This document shows, piece by piece, positions 53,869 through 63,335 of a stretch of 64,000 bases of DNA (position 1 is its first letter; every line of letters begins with the position of its first letter). A program made the translations under genes and the position numbers. The notes under the pieces were generated by a model. That model made no database searches. It was not told the origin of the DNA and worked only from the letters and a program-made list of their open reading frames with translations. This DNA is from Pantoea eucrina (GTDB lineage: Bacteria > Pseudomonadota > Gammaproteobacteria > Enterobacterales > Enterobacteriaceae), in assembly GCF_002095385.1 (NCBI RefSeq), contig NZ_MIPP01000002.1, positions 124,001 to 188,000 on the forward strand, in the 5' to 3' direction.

Positions 53869-54222
53869 ATGCCTCAGCTTTTTCCTCTTCAGCTTTTTAA
53901 GGGGCTGTCTGACGAAACGCGTTTAAAGCTTGTCCTGCTTTTGCGTGAAAAAGGTGAACTCTGTGTATGCGAGCTGACGCTGATACTGAAAGAGAGCCAG
54001 CCCAAAGTATCCCGGCATCTTGCGCTACTCAGAGACAGCGGCCTGCTTATCGACAGGCGTGACGGCAAATGGATCCATTACCGGCTGTCCCCTCACATGC
54101 CCGCCTGGGCTGCAGCCGTGATTGAACAGGCTTATCTGTGTCAGCAGGATGACATCCAGCATCTTAGCCGGCAGGCTGAGCGGGACAACGCTACGACCAA
54201 TGGCAAACCTGTCTGCATTTAA
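53869..54222 (+). CDS. arsR: ArsR-family arsenic-responsive repressor
   Basis: A 117-residue repressor. Winged HTH with the arsenic site: LREKGELCVCELTLILKESQ (CVCEL; Cys pair of ArsR near residues 32-34), then PKVSRHLALLRDSGLLIDRR and DGKWIHYRLSPHMPAWAAAV. In enterobacterial ArsR, arsenite binds the cysteines and releases DNA. It is the first gene of arsRBC and regulates its own promoter. GGAG precedes the ATG. Confidence 0.92.
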   Translation: MPQLFPLQLFKGLSDETRLKLVLLLREKGELCVCELTLILKESQPKVSRHLALLRDSGLLIDRRDGKWIHYRLSPHMPAWAAAVIEQAYLCQQDDIQHLSRQAERDNATTNGKPVCI

Positions 54223-54312
54223 AAATTTACCTATACATATATGCTTTTCCATATTTAACGTTTCTGGTTGCGCTGTGCTTATTCTGTGAGGTGCAGTAGT
54301 GAAGGAGGGACT

Positions 54313-55596
54313 ATGTTTCTGGCAGGTGCAATTTTTGTTCTGACGCTGGTGCTGGTTATCTGGCAGCCGAAAGGACTCAGTATTGGCTGGAGTGCTGTTA
54401 TCGGGGCTGCGCTGGCGCTGCTGACGGGCGTGGTGCATATCGGGGATATTCCAGCGGTCTGGCAGATTGTCTGGAACGCCACGGCCACGTTTATCGCGGT
54501 TATCATCATCAGCCTGCTGCTGGATGCATCCGGCTTTTTTGAGTGGGCGGCACTGCATGTTTCCCGCTGGGGAGGCGGCAGAGGCAGGCTGCTGTTCACG
54601 TATATTGTTCTGCTGGGCGCGGCGGTGGCGGCGCTGTTCGCCAATGACGGCGCGGCGCTTATCCTCACGCCGATTGTCATCGCCATGCTGCTGGCGCTGG
54701 GCTTCAGCCCAGGTGCCACGCTGGCATTTGTGATGGCGGCTGGGTTTATCGCGGACACGTCCAGCCTGCCGCTCATCGTATCGAACCTGGTCAACATCGT
54801 AACGGCGGATTTCTTTACGCTGGGCTTTAGCGAATATGCGTCCGTTATGGTGCCGGTGAATATTGCTTCCGTAGTGGCTACGCTGGTAATGCTGCACCTG
54901 TTTTTCCGCAAAGATATTCCGGCAGGTTATGACCTGACAAAGCTAAAAATGCCCCGTGACGCTATCCGTGACAGGCGGACCTTCAAAACCGGCTGGCTGG
55001 TGCTGATTCTGCTGCTGGCCGGTTTTTTTGCGCTGGAGCCGCTTGGCGTACCGGTCAGCCTGGTTGCGGCAGCGGCGGCCTTCATTCTCTGGCTGGTTGC
55101 ACGCAAAGGTCACGTTATCGATACCCGTAAGGTGCTGAAAGGTGCACCCTGGCAAATCGTTATCTTCTCGCTGGGCATGTATCTGGTGGTATATGGTCTG
55201 CGTAATGCCGGCCTGACGGATGATCTCTCAGCCATTCTGAACCGCTTTGCAGAGCACGGCGTCTGGGGGGCAACGCTGGGTACGGGCTTTCTGACGGCCT
55301 TTCTGTCATCGGTCATGAACAACATGCCCACCGTGCTGGTCGGGGCGCTCTCTATTGACGGCAGTACCGCTCAGGGCACGGTAAAAGAGGCAATGATTTA
55401 CGCGAACATCATTGGCTGCGACCTCGGCCCGAAAATTACCCCGATTGGCAGCCTGGCAACCCTGCTGTGGCTGCACGTTCTGGCGCAAAAAAATATCACT
55501 GTTAGCTGGGGCTATTACTTTCGTGTTGGCATCGTGATGACCCTGCCGGTGCTTTTTGTGACGCTGGCCGCGCTGGCCCTGCGCCTGTCTGTTTAA
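54313..55596 (+). CDS. arsB: Arsenite efflux permease ArsB
   Basis: A 427-residue, about 12-TM permease starting at ATG 54313 ([20 protein letters not shown]) with GAAGGAGGG upstream; the in-frame start at 54268 is rejected. Family segments: [100 protein letters not shown] and [20 protein letters not shown]. It pumps arsenite and antimonite out of the cell; no arsA ATPase is present, so it acts as a secondary carrier. Confidence 0.93.
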   Translation: MFLAGAIFVLTLVLVIWQPKGLSIGWSAVIGAALALLTGVVHIGDIPAVWQIVWNATATFIAVIIISLLLDASGFFEWAALHVSRWGGGRGRLLFTYIVLLGAAVAALFANDGAALILTPIVIAMLLALGFSPGATLAFVMAAGFIADTSSLPLIVSNLVNIVTADFFTLGFSEYASVMVPVNIASVVATLVMLHLFFRKDIPAGYDLTKLKMPRDAIRDRRTFKTGWLVLILLLAGFFALEPLGVPVSLVAAAAAFILWLVARKGHVIDTRKVLKGAPWQIVIFSLGMYLVVYGLRNAGLTDDLSAILNRFAEHGVWGATLGTGFLTAFLSSVMNNMPTVLVGALSIDGSTAQGTVKEAMIYANIIGCDLGPKITPIGSLATLLWLHVLAQKNITVSWGYYFRVGIVMTLPVLFVTLAALALRLSV

Positions 55597-55643
55597 ACGT
55601 GATCCGGGCTGCGTGCATGCAGCGCCTGTATGGAGTATGACTG

Positions 55644-56072
55644 ATGACTGACATTACTATTTACCACAACCCGGCCTGCGGCACGTCCCGTAACACCCTG
55701 GCGCTTATCCGCAATAGTGGCGTGGAGCCAGCAGTGATTTTATATCTGGAGACGCCGCCGACACGCGCTGAGCTGCAGACGCTGATTGCAGATATGGGAA
55801 TCAGCGTGCGCGCACTGCTGCGCAAAAATACGGAACCGTTTGAGCAGCTGGGTCTGGCAGAGGATCGGTTCAGCGATGACGAACTGCTGGATGCTATGCT
55901 GGCTCACCCCATTCTCATTAACCGTCCGGTGGTGGTAACGCCGCTCGGTACAGCGCTCTGTCGTCCGTCTGAAGCCGTTCTGGATATTCTGCCTGATCCA
56001 CAGAAAGGGGCATTGATGAAAGAAGATGGTGAACAGATTATCGATGAGCACGGAAACCGTATCGGCCACTGA
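55644..56072 (+). CDS. arsC: Arsenate reductase ArsC, glutaredoxin-dependent
   Basis: A 142-residue reductase of the R773/plasmid type. HNPACGTSRNTLALIRNSGV holds the catalytic Cys (C12) preceded by the HNPxCGTSRNTL motif; LLRKNTEPFEQLGL and ILINRPVVVTPLGTALCRPS carry the conserved Arg residues that bind arsenate. It reduces arsenate to arsenite using glutaredoxin and glutathione, feeding ArsB. It lies 47 bases after arsB in the same operon. Confidence 0.94.
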   Translation: MTDITIYHNPACGTSRNTLALIRNSGVEPAVILYLETPPTRAELQTLIADMGISVRALLRKNTEPFEQLGLAEDRFSDDELLDAMLAHPILINRPVVVTPLGTALCRPSEAVLDILPDPQKGALMKEDGEQIIDEHGNRIGH

Positions 56073-56261
56073 CACCCTGGCATTCCGCCAACAGAGCGGG
56101 AGAGGCAAAAACAGCTGGCCTTAAACGACGGCGGGAAGGGGTCAGTCTGTGCCTTCATCTTGCTTCCGACCAGAGCACCCGCACGCGCAGTTCTGCAACG
56201 GTCGGAGACGTGTCCGGAGCGTTATCAGCGTCAGAAGTTGGTTTTATCAATAACGGCGACG

Positions 56262-57152
56262 TTATGCTTTCGGATTAATTTCCGTCATCAGCCATTGCTC
56301 AAAAGCATGCAGCGCCGTTTCATTTATGCCTGTTGAAGCCGGTTTTATTAAATGAAAGTTTTTGCTGAGTGAAGCAGACTCAGGCCAGGGAGCAATAAGC
56401 TCGCCGTTAGTTAACTCTTTTTCGACATATATCCGCGGCACCAGTGCAACGCCCTGTACTGACAGCGCTGCGGCGATAGACATTTCGTGCAGATCATAGC
56501 GGACTCCCTGCGCCGGGTTATCAAGTTCAATTCCGGTTTCCTGCGCATAGTACTGCCATGCCTGCGGATTCTGAAGACGGTGAATGCGAGGCAGCTCATT
56601 AAGCGGCACGCTCTCTTTTTTGTTCTTCAGAAGTGCCGGATGGCATACAGGCAGCAGCGTTTCCTGAAAAAGAAACTGCATATGCATACCTGCCCATGCC
56701 GGATGATCGAAATGTATTACCGCGTCAAAACCACTGCCAGCGAGAATAAAAGGATCTGTTCTGGCGGCGATGTTCACACTAATTTCCGGATACAGGGTAT
56801 AAAAGCTTTTCAGACGCGGGATTAGCCAGCGGCATGAAAACGTTGGCAGGGCAGCAATCTCCAGAGTCTTACCGCCTTCTGGCACACCTATGACCGATTG
56901 CGTATCTCTTTCCAGCCGGTCAAGCGATTCGCGTATTTGATCTGCATAGCGGGCGCCAACTGAATTGAGCGTAACGCGACTTCCGCTGCGATCAAACAAT
57001 CTGCAGTTTAACATGGACTCAAGGCGGGCTATTTGTCGACTGATTGCGCCTTCGGTAAGTGATAACTCCTGCGCTGCCCGCGCAAAATTTCCATGCCTTG
57101 CTGCGGCTTCAAAGGCAAGCATGGCTCGACTGCTGGGAATTTTTCTTAGCAT
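56262..57152 (-). CDS. LysR-family regulator (GcvA-like), divergent from an MBL hydrolase
   Basis: A 296-residue regulator from ATG 57152 (MLRKIPSSRAMLAFEAAARH); the longer in-frame start at 57203 adds unrelated residues. HTH: HGNFARAAQELSLTEGAISR, QIARLESMLNCRLFDRSGSR. Effector domain begins LEIAALPTFSCRWLIPRLKS (GcvA-type), GFDAVIHFDHPAWAGMHMQF, then RLQNPQAWQYYAQETGIELD. It is about 155 bases from the divergent metallo-hydrolase at 57307, the likely target. Confidence 0.88.
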   Translation of the reverse strand: MLRKIPSSRAMLAFEAAARHGNFARAAQELSLTEGAISRQIARLESMLNCRLFDRSGSRVTLNSVGARYADQIRESLDRLERDTQSVIGVPEGGKTLEIAALPTFSCRWLIPRLKSFYTLYPEISVNIAARTDPFILAGSGFDAVIHFDHPAWAGMHMQFLFQETLLPVCHPALLKNKKESVPLNELPRIHRLQNPQAWQYYAQETGIELDNPAQGVRYDLHEMSIAAALSVQGVALVPRIYVEKELTNGELIAPWPESASLSKNFHLIKPASTGINETALHAFEQWLMTEINPKA

Positions 57153-57306
57153 TAATACGGCCTGATTATTGATACAAAATTCTTTACAGTGACAAAATAT
57201 CATTAATCAGTGAATTAATTTCGATTCAAATCAGGAAAACAGTTGCTTAGCATGATGAAAACACATCAGGCAAGCGGGCGCCTGCCAGCACTATTATGAG
57301 GTATGT

Positions 57307-58152
57307 ATGCACGGTGATAGTTTCCCGACCTGTCAGGTTGGCGGTTATCAGGTTATTGCGCTGAGCGATGGCACTATGGCGGCCACGCTTGATCTTCTTT
57401 CAGGTATTGACGTCGCAAAGGCTGCAAGTATCCAGTGCGCTGCCGGGATTGAGAGACAGGGTGATATCCATATTAACGGTTATCTCATCCGTGGATATGG
57501 ACACACTATTCTGGTAGATGCGGGCGCTGGCGGGCAAAACAACGTGGGTGGGAGGCTTAAGGAGAAGCTGACGATGCTCGGCATTCTGCCTGATGTCGTA
57601 GACAGGATATTACTGACGCACGGTCATCCCGATCATATCGGCGGTCTGCTGCATGAAAACGGAGAGCCGGTATATAAAAAAGCTGATCTCTATATTCATC
57701 CCCTTGAAATTGCGCACTGGCAGGATAATGAAAAACTACAGAGAGCCAGTGAGCGCGGCAAACATAATTTTGCACTGTTCCGAAAAGTCCTGGCCGCCTA
57801 TGCCGGGAAGATACGCCTGCTTGATGAAAATGAAGTTGTGCAGGGCATTCGCCCTGTATGGCTACCAGGCCATACCCCAGGACACACCGGATTTCATATT
57901 CATTCCGATAAAAAAGCGGTGTTAATATGGGGAGATGTCGTTCATTTTCCCTATATTCAGTCAGCAGTTCCCGCTGTTTCAATCATGTTTGATGTCAATC
58001 CTCTACAGGCTGAAGAGACAAGGAAAAAAGCGCTGCAACAGGCCGTGGATGACAAACTGATTATTGCCGGTATGCATCTGAACCAGACAGGATTCTGCTG
58101 TTTCCAGCGGTCTGGAGATGGGTATCTGCTTTGCAGGTTACATCAGGAATAA
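57307..58152 (+). CDS. MBL-fold metallo-hydrolase
   Basis: A 281-residue metallo-beta-lactamase-fold enzyme. Metal motif LLTHGHPDHIGGLLHENGEP (HxHxDH), further ligands in LPGHTPGHTGFHIHSDKKAV, VLIWGDVVHFPYI (Asp) and AGMHLNQTGF (final His). The spacing resembles quorum-quenching lactonases and ring-cleaving esterase-like MBL proteins rather than glyoxalase II. No signal peptide. Regulated presumably by the divergent LysR protein. Substrate unknown. Confidence 0.85.
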   Translation: MHGDSFPTCQVGGYQVIALSDGTMAATLDLLSGIDVAKAASIQCAAGIERQGDIHINGYLIRGYGHTILVDAGAGGQNNVGGRLKEKLTMLGILPDVVDRILLTHGHPDHIGGLLHENGEPVYKKADLYIHPLEIAHWQDNEKLQRASERGKHNFALFRKVLAAYAGKIRLLDENEVVQGIRPVWLPGHTPGHTGFHIHSDKKAVLIWGDVVHFPYIQSAVPAVSIMFDVNPLQAEETRKKALQQAVDDKLIIAGMHLNQTGFCCFQRSGDGYLLCRLHQE

Positions 58153-58170
58153 AAATACAGGTCACTCCCT

Positions 58171-58194
58171 GTCCGCTTTAAGCAAAAATCGGAC
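58171..58194 (+). repeat. Dispersed hairpin repeat, subtype A (single)
   Basis: Arms GTCCGCTT/ATCGGAC-like, loop TAAGCAAA, 18 bases after the MBL hydrolase stop. Confidence 0.6.
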
Positions 58195-58235
58195 GTTGAC
58201 GTTGTTTATATAAATCTGGTTGGTGTTTTTTTGCA

Positions 58236-59030
58236 TTAGTTCAGAGACGAAAAATAGTGTGTCGGCGATTTCCCCAGTGCTTTTCTGAACATTGTGATAA
58301 ATGCGCTGACCGAATCATATCCCAGCGTTCCAGCTACGCGCTGCACGGACTGACCTTCTGCCAGATGGCTTAGAGCAATCATTAAGTGCAACTGCTGACG
58401 CCAGCGACCAAAGCTCATTCCTGTCACGTCTCTGACCAGTCTGGCAAGAGATCGTTCGCTGGTTGCAAGATCCGCAGCCCACTGTTTTAACGTTCTCCGG
58501 TCATCAGGCACATTAAAAAGTGCCTCAGCCATATACCGGATTTTAGGATGGTCGGATACAGGCAGGTGAAGCGCTTTAACCGGCACATCCGGTATATGTT
58601 CCAGCAGTACCGCTGCAAGCCTCGCGGTTTTATCGTCAGGTAAATAAGCATGTTCCTGCTCTGCCAGAAACAGAATCAGCTCGCGGACCAGAGGGGTAAT
58701 GGCAAGGGTACAGCAGGTTTCCGGCATCGCTGCCGCGCCGGGTTCGATAAACAAAAAGCAGGTGGCCGCATTCTTCGTAACCCGGCAACTGTGAGGTATT
58801 TCTCCCGGTACCCAGACAGCATGTCCCGGCGGAACAATCCATAGCGCATCCTGAACCTCACAGCTTACTGCACCGCGTAAAGCGAGAATAAGTTGTCCTT
58901 TACGGTGAGCGTGTGGACTCTGCCCGGCATACTCGCCAGACGATAATACATGCAGGGCGACCGCAGCCTGACTGAAAGCATCAGCATCAAACTCATCCGG
59001 TGAGGTCACCGGTTTTTTATTAACTGGCAT
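58236..59030 (-). CDS. AraC-family regulator with cupin sensor (NimR-like)
   Basis: A 264-residue regulator. N-terminal cupin (SPHAHRKGQLILALRGAVSC, WIVPPGHAVWVPGEIPHSCR) and C-terminal HTH domain (LKQWAADLATSERSLARLVR, DVTGMSFGRWRQQLHLMIAL, VQRVAGTLGYDSVSAFITMF, RKALGKSPTHYFSSLN). This is the organisation of E. coli NimR (YeaM), and it faces a NimT/CynX-type MFS gene at 59117, as nimR faces nimT. It likely controls that transporter. Confidence 0.86.
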   Translation of the reverse strand: MPVNKKPVTSPDEFDADAFSQAAVALHVLSSGEYAGQSPHAHRKGQLILALRGAVSCEVQDALWIVPPGHAVWVPGEIPHSCRVTKNAATCFLFIEPGAAAMPETCCTLAITPLVRELILFLAEQEHAYLPDDKTARLAAVLLEHIPDVPVKALHLPVSDHPKIRYMAEALFNVPDDRRTLKQWAADLATSERSLARLVRDVTGMSFGRWRQQLHLMIALSHLAEGQSVQRVAGTLGYDSVSAFITMFRKALGKSPTHYFSSLN

Positions 59031-59116
59031 GATTTAGTTATATGTTGTCAGGTTATCTATATTCTGTAACTTATACCTCCTTTAAAGTCTTTCTTTTTTT
59101 AGAGAAAGCAGAATCT

Positions 59117-60307
59117 ATGTCCCGCATTACGAACAAGTGGTCTTTTGTCATACTTGTGACCGGCATCCTCTTTATCGCCATTAACCTGCGTGTTCCTTTT
59201 ACCGCTATCGCACCCGTTTTAGAGTCCATTCGCCATGATTTTGGGCTAAGTATCACAGCCATTGGGTTACTTAACTCGCTGCCTTTGCTGGCCTTTGCCG
59301 CTTTTTCCCCCCTGAGCGCATCCATTTCCCGCAAGTACGGCCTGGAACGAACCCTTTTTGGTGCCCTGATCGTGATTTCAGCGGGCATTCTGCTTCGCTC
59401 CACAGCCAGTGTCTGGGCGCTTTATGCCGGAACAGTATTGATAGGTATCGGGATTGCCCTGGGCAATGTCCTGCTGCCTGGCCTTATCAAGCGTGACTTT
59501 TCTGACAGGATGGCTTCCGTAACAGGGGCCTATTCCATCACCATGGGCGCGGCTGGTGCCATTGGCTCTGCCATTGTCATTCCTCTGACGCAGCGCTGGG
59601 GCTGGAACATCGCGTTAGCCATGCTGGTTTTTGCACCACTCTTTGCGCTGTTTTTATGGTTGCCCCAGTTAGCGAAGAAGCATCAGCTGCCAGCAGCGGG
59701 TGAGAAAAAAGCAGCGACCGTCGCGGTCTGGCGCTCGCCTCTGGCATGGCAGGTCACCCTGTTTATGGGCCTGAATGCGATGCCGTTTTATGTGGCGGTC
59801 GGCTGGCTGCCTGCCATTCTGACGGACAGTGGACTCTCTTCCGTTCAGGCTGGTGAGGTACACGGCATCCTTCAGCTGACCACTGCCATACCCGGCCTGA
59901 TTCTGGCAGCCACGCTGCGTCGTCTTAACGATCAGAAATTAGCTGCTGCTGGCGTCAGCCTGTTAACCGCGGTGTCCTTTATCGGCATCCTGTATCTGCC
60001 GAATCTGGCCATGCTGTGGGCGGGGCTTCTCGGCTTCGGCTCAGGTGCCAGCATGATGCTGGGTCTGACCTTCATCGGACTGCGTACTAAAAACGTCGAT
60101 GATGCTGCCGCGTTGTCAGGCATGGCACAGAGTGTCGGTTATCTGATGGCGGCGATGGGACCGCTGTTGCTGGGCAAAGTGCAGGAGCTGTCCGGAGGCT
60201 GGACGATGCCATTACTGATGACCGCAGCAATCGCAGTCGCAGGCGCCTGCACCGGAATGGCTGCCGGACGCAACGCTCACCTGGAACCTGCACAGCAGCC
60301 GGGCTAA
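59117..60307 (+). CDS. MFS transporter, CynX/NimT family
   Basis: A 396-residue, 12-TM transporter starting at ATG 59117 (MSRITNKWSFVILVTGILFI); the in-frame ATG 59042 overlaps the regulatory region. Segments: INLRVPFTAIAPVLESIRHD (CynX/NimT start), LPLLAFAAFSPLSASISRKY, LGNVLLPGLIKRDFSDRMAS, YSITMGAAGAIGSAIVIPLT, VGWLPAILTDSGLSSVQAGE and SGMAQSVGYLMAAMGPLLLG. Relatives export or import cyanate and 2-nitroimidazole. The AraC regulator opposite matches the nimR-nimT arrangement. Substrate not proven. Confidence 0.85.
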   Translation: MSRITNKWSFVILVTGILFIAINLRVPFTAIAPVLESIRHDFGLSITAIGLLNSLPLLAFAAFSPLSASISRKYGLERTLFGALIVISAGILLRSTASVWALYAGTVLIGIGIALGNVLLPGLIKRDFSDRMASVTGAYSITMGAAGAIGSAIVIPLTQRWGWNIALAMLVFAPLFALFLWLPQLAKKHQLPAAGEKKAATVAVWRSPLAWQVTLFMGLNAMPFYVAVGWLPAILTDSGLSSVQAGEVHGILQLTTAIPGLILAATLRRLNDQKLAAAGVSLLTAVSFIGILYLPNLAMLWAGLLGFGSGASMMLGLTFIGLRTKNVDDAAALSGMAQSVGYLMAAMGPLLLGKVQELSGGWTMPLLMTAAIAVAGACTGMAAGRNAHLEPAQQPG

Positions 60308-60401
60308 ATTCACCGATACAGCAGGGGAAACGATCGGGTCCTCTGCTGAGGGTGCTGTTGATTATTGTTCTAAAGGCGCTTCCTGTTACCGGCGCCCTCT
60401 T

Positions 60402-61322
60402 TTACCGGAAAGATTGCTTCTCACCTGCGCCTTCGTTAAAAAGTCCGGAAACCCAGTCAGCAAAAGCACGCACGGCGGGAGAAAGAAAACGCTGATGCGG
60501 ATAGAGCATCGTCACCGGCACGGAGGGGGGCTGCCAGTCCGCCAGAACTTCGACCAGTTTGCCTTGCTGCAGATCCTTCGAAATCACATTCTCAGCAAGC
60601 TGTGCCAGCCCAAATCCCTCAAGACACAGTCTAATGTAGAGTCCCGTTTCGTTGACGGCTGCATTCCCCTCCACCGGAACAGAGAGGGTCTCAGCGCCTT
60701 GTGTAAAACGCAGTTCATTAGTGCGTCTTCCCGAACCGGAAAAGTAATGAATCGCCCGATGCTGTGACAACGTTTCAGGCGTTTCAGGAACACCGAACTC
60801 CCTGAGATAGTCCGGTGAGGCACAGGTCACCCAGCGAAACCGGCCAAGCGGACGGGCAACCAATGTAGAGTCAGTTAATTCACCGGTTCGTATGACGCAA
60901 TCCACCCCTTCCTGCACAAGATCGACCTGCCGATCGCTCACACCAATCATCAGGTAAATATCCGGATAAAGCCGGTAAAAGTTTTTCAGGTTTGGCATGA
61001 CGATGAAATGGGCGATCCCACCAGGCATATCAACCCGCAGCCGCCCCCGGGGACGGCTGATGGAATCACTCAGGCTGGATTCGCTATGTTCAATCAGCGA
61101 CAGGATTTCCCGGCATTGCGCCAGATACTGCAGACCTTCAGGAGTAAGGCTGACCCGTCTTGTCGTGCGGTTCAGCAGACGTACCTGCAGGTACTTCTCC
61201 AGGTTTTTGATCGTGCTGGTAACAGTCGAAGAAGGCAGTGACAGCGTTTCTGCCGCGCGCACAAAACTTCCGGCTTCAGCAATCCGCATGAAAATCTGCA
61301 TAGCCTGAATCCGATCCATCAT
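60402..61322 (-). CDS. LysR-family regulator of the amidohydrolase locus
   Basis: A 306-residue regulator: DRIQAMQIFMRIAEAGSFVR, AAETLSLPSSTVTSTIKNLE, KYLQVRLLNRTTRRVSLTPE for the HTH, then RLRVDMPGGIAHFIVMPNLK and GVDCVIRTGELTDSTLVARP for the effector domain (CrgA/DsdC-type). It is divergent from the amidohydrolase at 61450, with a palindrome ATTCGCGAAT at 61353-61362 in between as a candidate operator. It likely controls the amidohydrolase and DMT exporter genes. Confidence 0.88.
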   Translation of the reverse strand: MMDRIQAMQIFMRIAEAGSFVRAAETLSLPSSTVTSTIKNLEKYLQVRLLNRTTRRVSLTPEGLQYLAQCREILSLIEHSESSLSDSISRPRGRLRVDMPGGIAHFIVMPNLKNFYRLYPDIYLMIGVSDRQVDLVQEGVDCVIRTGELTDSTLVARPLGRFRWVTCASPDYLREFGVPETPETLSQHRAIHYFSGSGRRTNELRFTQGAETLSVPVEGNAAVNETGLYIRLCLEGFGLAQLAENVISKDLQQGKLVEVLADWQPPSVPVTMLYPHQRFLSPAVRAFADWVSGLFNEGAGEKQSFR

Positions 61323-61449
61323 CCTTTCCCTGAGTAAAAACTGAGTCTGATTATTCGCGAATTATGAATGATAAAAACGGTTTAGACATCTTTTTAAGGT
61401 TAATAGCGTCGCGTATCGTTTCCTTATTGATTAGGAAAGAGGCGGGTTA

Positions 61450-62847
61450 ATGACCGATTACATCAGAAATATTGTTAACAATCAGAATGTCACGTTACAG
61501 GCTACGTTGATTCGTGGCGCGACGATACTGAGTATGGACGAGAGCGTCGGCAACATGGAGCGCGGTGACATCCTCATCAACGGCTCAACGATTACCGCCG
61601 TGGGTCAGAACCTTGACGCACCAGGTGCTCACGTCATTGATGCCACAAATATGATTGCCATGCCGGGGATGGTCGATTCTCATCGTCACGCCTGGGAAGG
61701 TCAGCTGCGTCGCATCAACCCTAACGCAACCTGTCTGGACGACTATAGCAATGCGACGCACTTTTCATTCGCCAGATATTACCGCCCGGAAGATATCTAT
61801 GTCGGTAATCTTCTGACGGCGCTGGGCGCGATTGATGCGGGTATCACCACGATGATTGATAACTCACACAACAGCCGGACCGCAGCACACGCCGATGCCG
61901 CCGTTGAAGCCCTGCTTGATGCCGGTATTCGCGCTATCCATGCTTCCGGCGCGCCGGTGGCCGGTGAATGGGATAAGGCGCACTGGCCTGGCAACTGGCA
62001 GCGTCTGCAGGAAAAATATTTCAGGGATAATCCTGAGAGTCTTGTGACGCTGGGCGTCATGGCCCAGCTGGAGCCGGAATTGTGGGCTGAGGCCCGCAGG
62101 CTGGGGCTGCCGATTGTCACCGAGTTCTTTGGTGCTGAAATGGCCTCCGAACTCGATTCACTGCATCAGCAGGGTCTGCTTGGCCCGGACAATATTTTCA
62201 ACCACTGCACAGCCCTGCCAGATAAGGGATGGGAGATTCTGCGCGCCGCCGGTGTCCGGGTCAACGTCTGCCCGCGCTCAGATTCGCACTATGGGATCGA
62301 AAGCGGGATGTTCGCCATTGAAGCCGCGCAGCGTCATGGCATCAATCCTGGCCTTAGCGTGGACAATGAAACGTCTTACAGCACCGACATGTTTATGGAA
62401 ATGCGAGTGGCGTTCTATTTGCAGCGTGTGATGGGTATGCATAAGCAGCACTGCTGTGATTCCGGACATTCGCTGACAACGCTTCCGGCTGCGCAGCTGC
62501 TTAAATCGGCAACCGTTGATGGCGCGGTTTGTGCCGGGCTGCAGGATAAAATCGGGAGCCTGACGCCAGGCAAACAGGCAGATTTGATCTTGATTAACGC
62601 GGCTGACCTCAACCTTTATCCCAACGGAAATGCGTTTGGCACGGTGGTACATGCTGCTGAACGCAGCAACATTGATACCGTGATGATCGGCGGGCGCATC
62701 GTCAAGCAAAACGGCAAAGTGCTGGGTGTGGACAGCAAGCACCTTCGCGCCGCCATCGATGAATCACGTGAGCACCTTTTTGCCGCAGCAGGGTATCAGC
62801 CAGACATCTTTGCGGAAAAATTCCTGCCGCTGGTTCAGGCAAACTGA
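61450..62847 (+). CDS. Amidohydrolase, cytosine deaminase/ATZ-TRZ type
   Basis: A 465-residue metal-dependent hydrolase. N-terminal beta-sandwich (ATILSMDESVGNMERGDILI), then the metal motif GMVDSHRHAWEGQLRRINPN (HxH, written HRH), AGITTMIDNSHNSRTAAHAD, FNHCTALPDKGW (His), and GLSVDNETSYSTDMFMEMRV (Asp). The end has GSLTPGKQADLILINAADLN as in 8-oxoguanine/cytosine/chlorotriazine deaminases. It would hydrolyse an amidine or amide on a heterocycle in the cytoplasm. Followed 14 bases later by a small DMT exporter, and opposite a LysR regulator. Confidence 0.85.
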   Translation: MTDYIRNIVNNQNVTLQATLIRGATILSMDESVGNMERGDILINGSTITAVGQNLDAPGAHVIDATNMIAMPGMVDSHRHAWEGQLRRINPNATCLDDYSNATHFSFARYYRPEDIYVGNLLTALGAIDAGITTMIDNSHNSRTAAHADAAVEALLDAGIRAIHASGAPVAGEWDKAHWPGNWQRLQEKYFRDNPESLVTLGVMAQLEPELWAEARRLGLPIVTEFFGAEMASELDSLHQQGLLGPDNIFNHCTALPDKGWEILRAAGVRVNVCPRSDSHYGIESGMFAIEAAQRHGINPGLSVDNETSYSTDMFMEMRVAFYLQRVMGMHKQHCCDSGHSLTTLPAAQLLKSATVDGAVCAGLQDKIGSLTPGKQADLILINAADLNLYPNGNAFGTVVHAAERSNIDTVMIGGRIVKQNGKVLGVDSKHLRAAIDESREHLFAAAGYQPDIFAEKFLPLVQAN

Positions 62848-62861
62848 CAGAGACAGACAGC

Positions 62862-63335
62862 ATGAGCGCGATTTATTACGTGATAGCGTTTGCGGCAGGT
62901 CTGGGGATTACGCTTCAGACGACCCTGAACAGTCAGCTCGCAAAAGGGCTCGGCGGGGATCCTGTCACCGCCGCGTGGTTTTCCTTTACGGTCGGAGCGT
63001 TCAGCCTCGGAATATACTCGCTGCTGCGTGGGGGGCTCTTCATCTCCCTTGCAGCTATTCCTTCGCAGCCTGTGTGGAGCCTGGCGGGCGGACTGATCGG
63101 TGCCTGTGCATTATTCAGCTATGTCGTGCTCGCACCCAAAATTGGTTTTTCAGCCCTGCTTGGACTGGCGATTGTCGGACAGCTACTCTCATCGCAGATC
63201 ATCGACCATTTTGCCCTGATGGGCGCGGTAAGGCGGCCAGTCTCGTTGCTGAAGCTGGGAGGAGTGCTGGTCATGCTGACCGGGCTCGCCATCATGCTTT
63301 TCGGCGACCGGCTCTCTGCACGTTTTCTGCAGTAA
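62862..63335 (+). CDS. DMT-superfamily small transporter (DUF606/YdcZ type)
   Basis: A 157-residue, about 5-TM protein: YYVIAFAAGLGITLQTTLNS, AWFSFTVGAFSLGIYSLLRG, WSLAGGLIGACALFSYVVLA, FSALLGLAIVGQLLSSQIID, HFALMGAVRRPVSLLKLGGV and MLTGLAIMLFGDRL. This is the YdcZ/DUF606 half of the drug-metabolite transporter fold, usually a homodimer. It starts 14 bases after the amidohydrolase stop, so it is probably cotranscribed and may export the product. Its stop shares one base with the next ATG. Confidence 0.82.
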   Translation: MSAIYYVIAFAAGLGITLQTTLNSQLAKGLGGDPVTAAWFSFTVGAFSLGIYSLLRGGLFISLAAIPSQPVWSLAGGLIGACALFSYVVLAPKIGFSALLGLAIVGQLLSSQIIDHFALMGAVRRPVSLLKLGGVLVMLTGLAIMLFGDRLSARFLQ

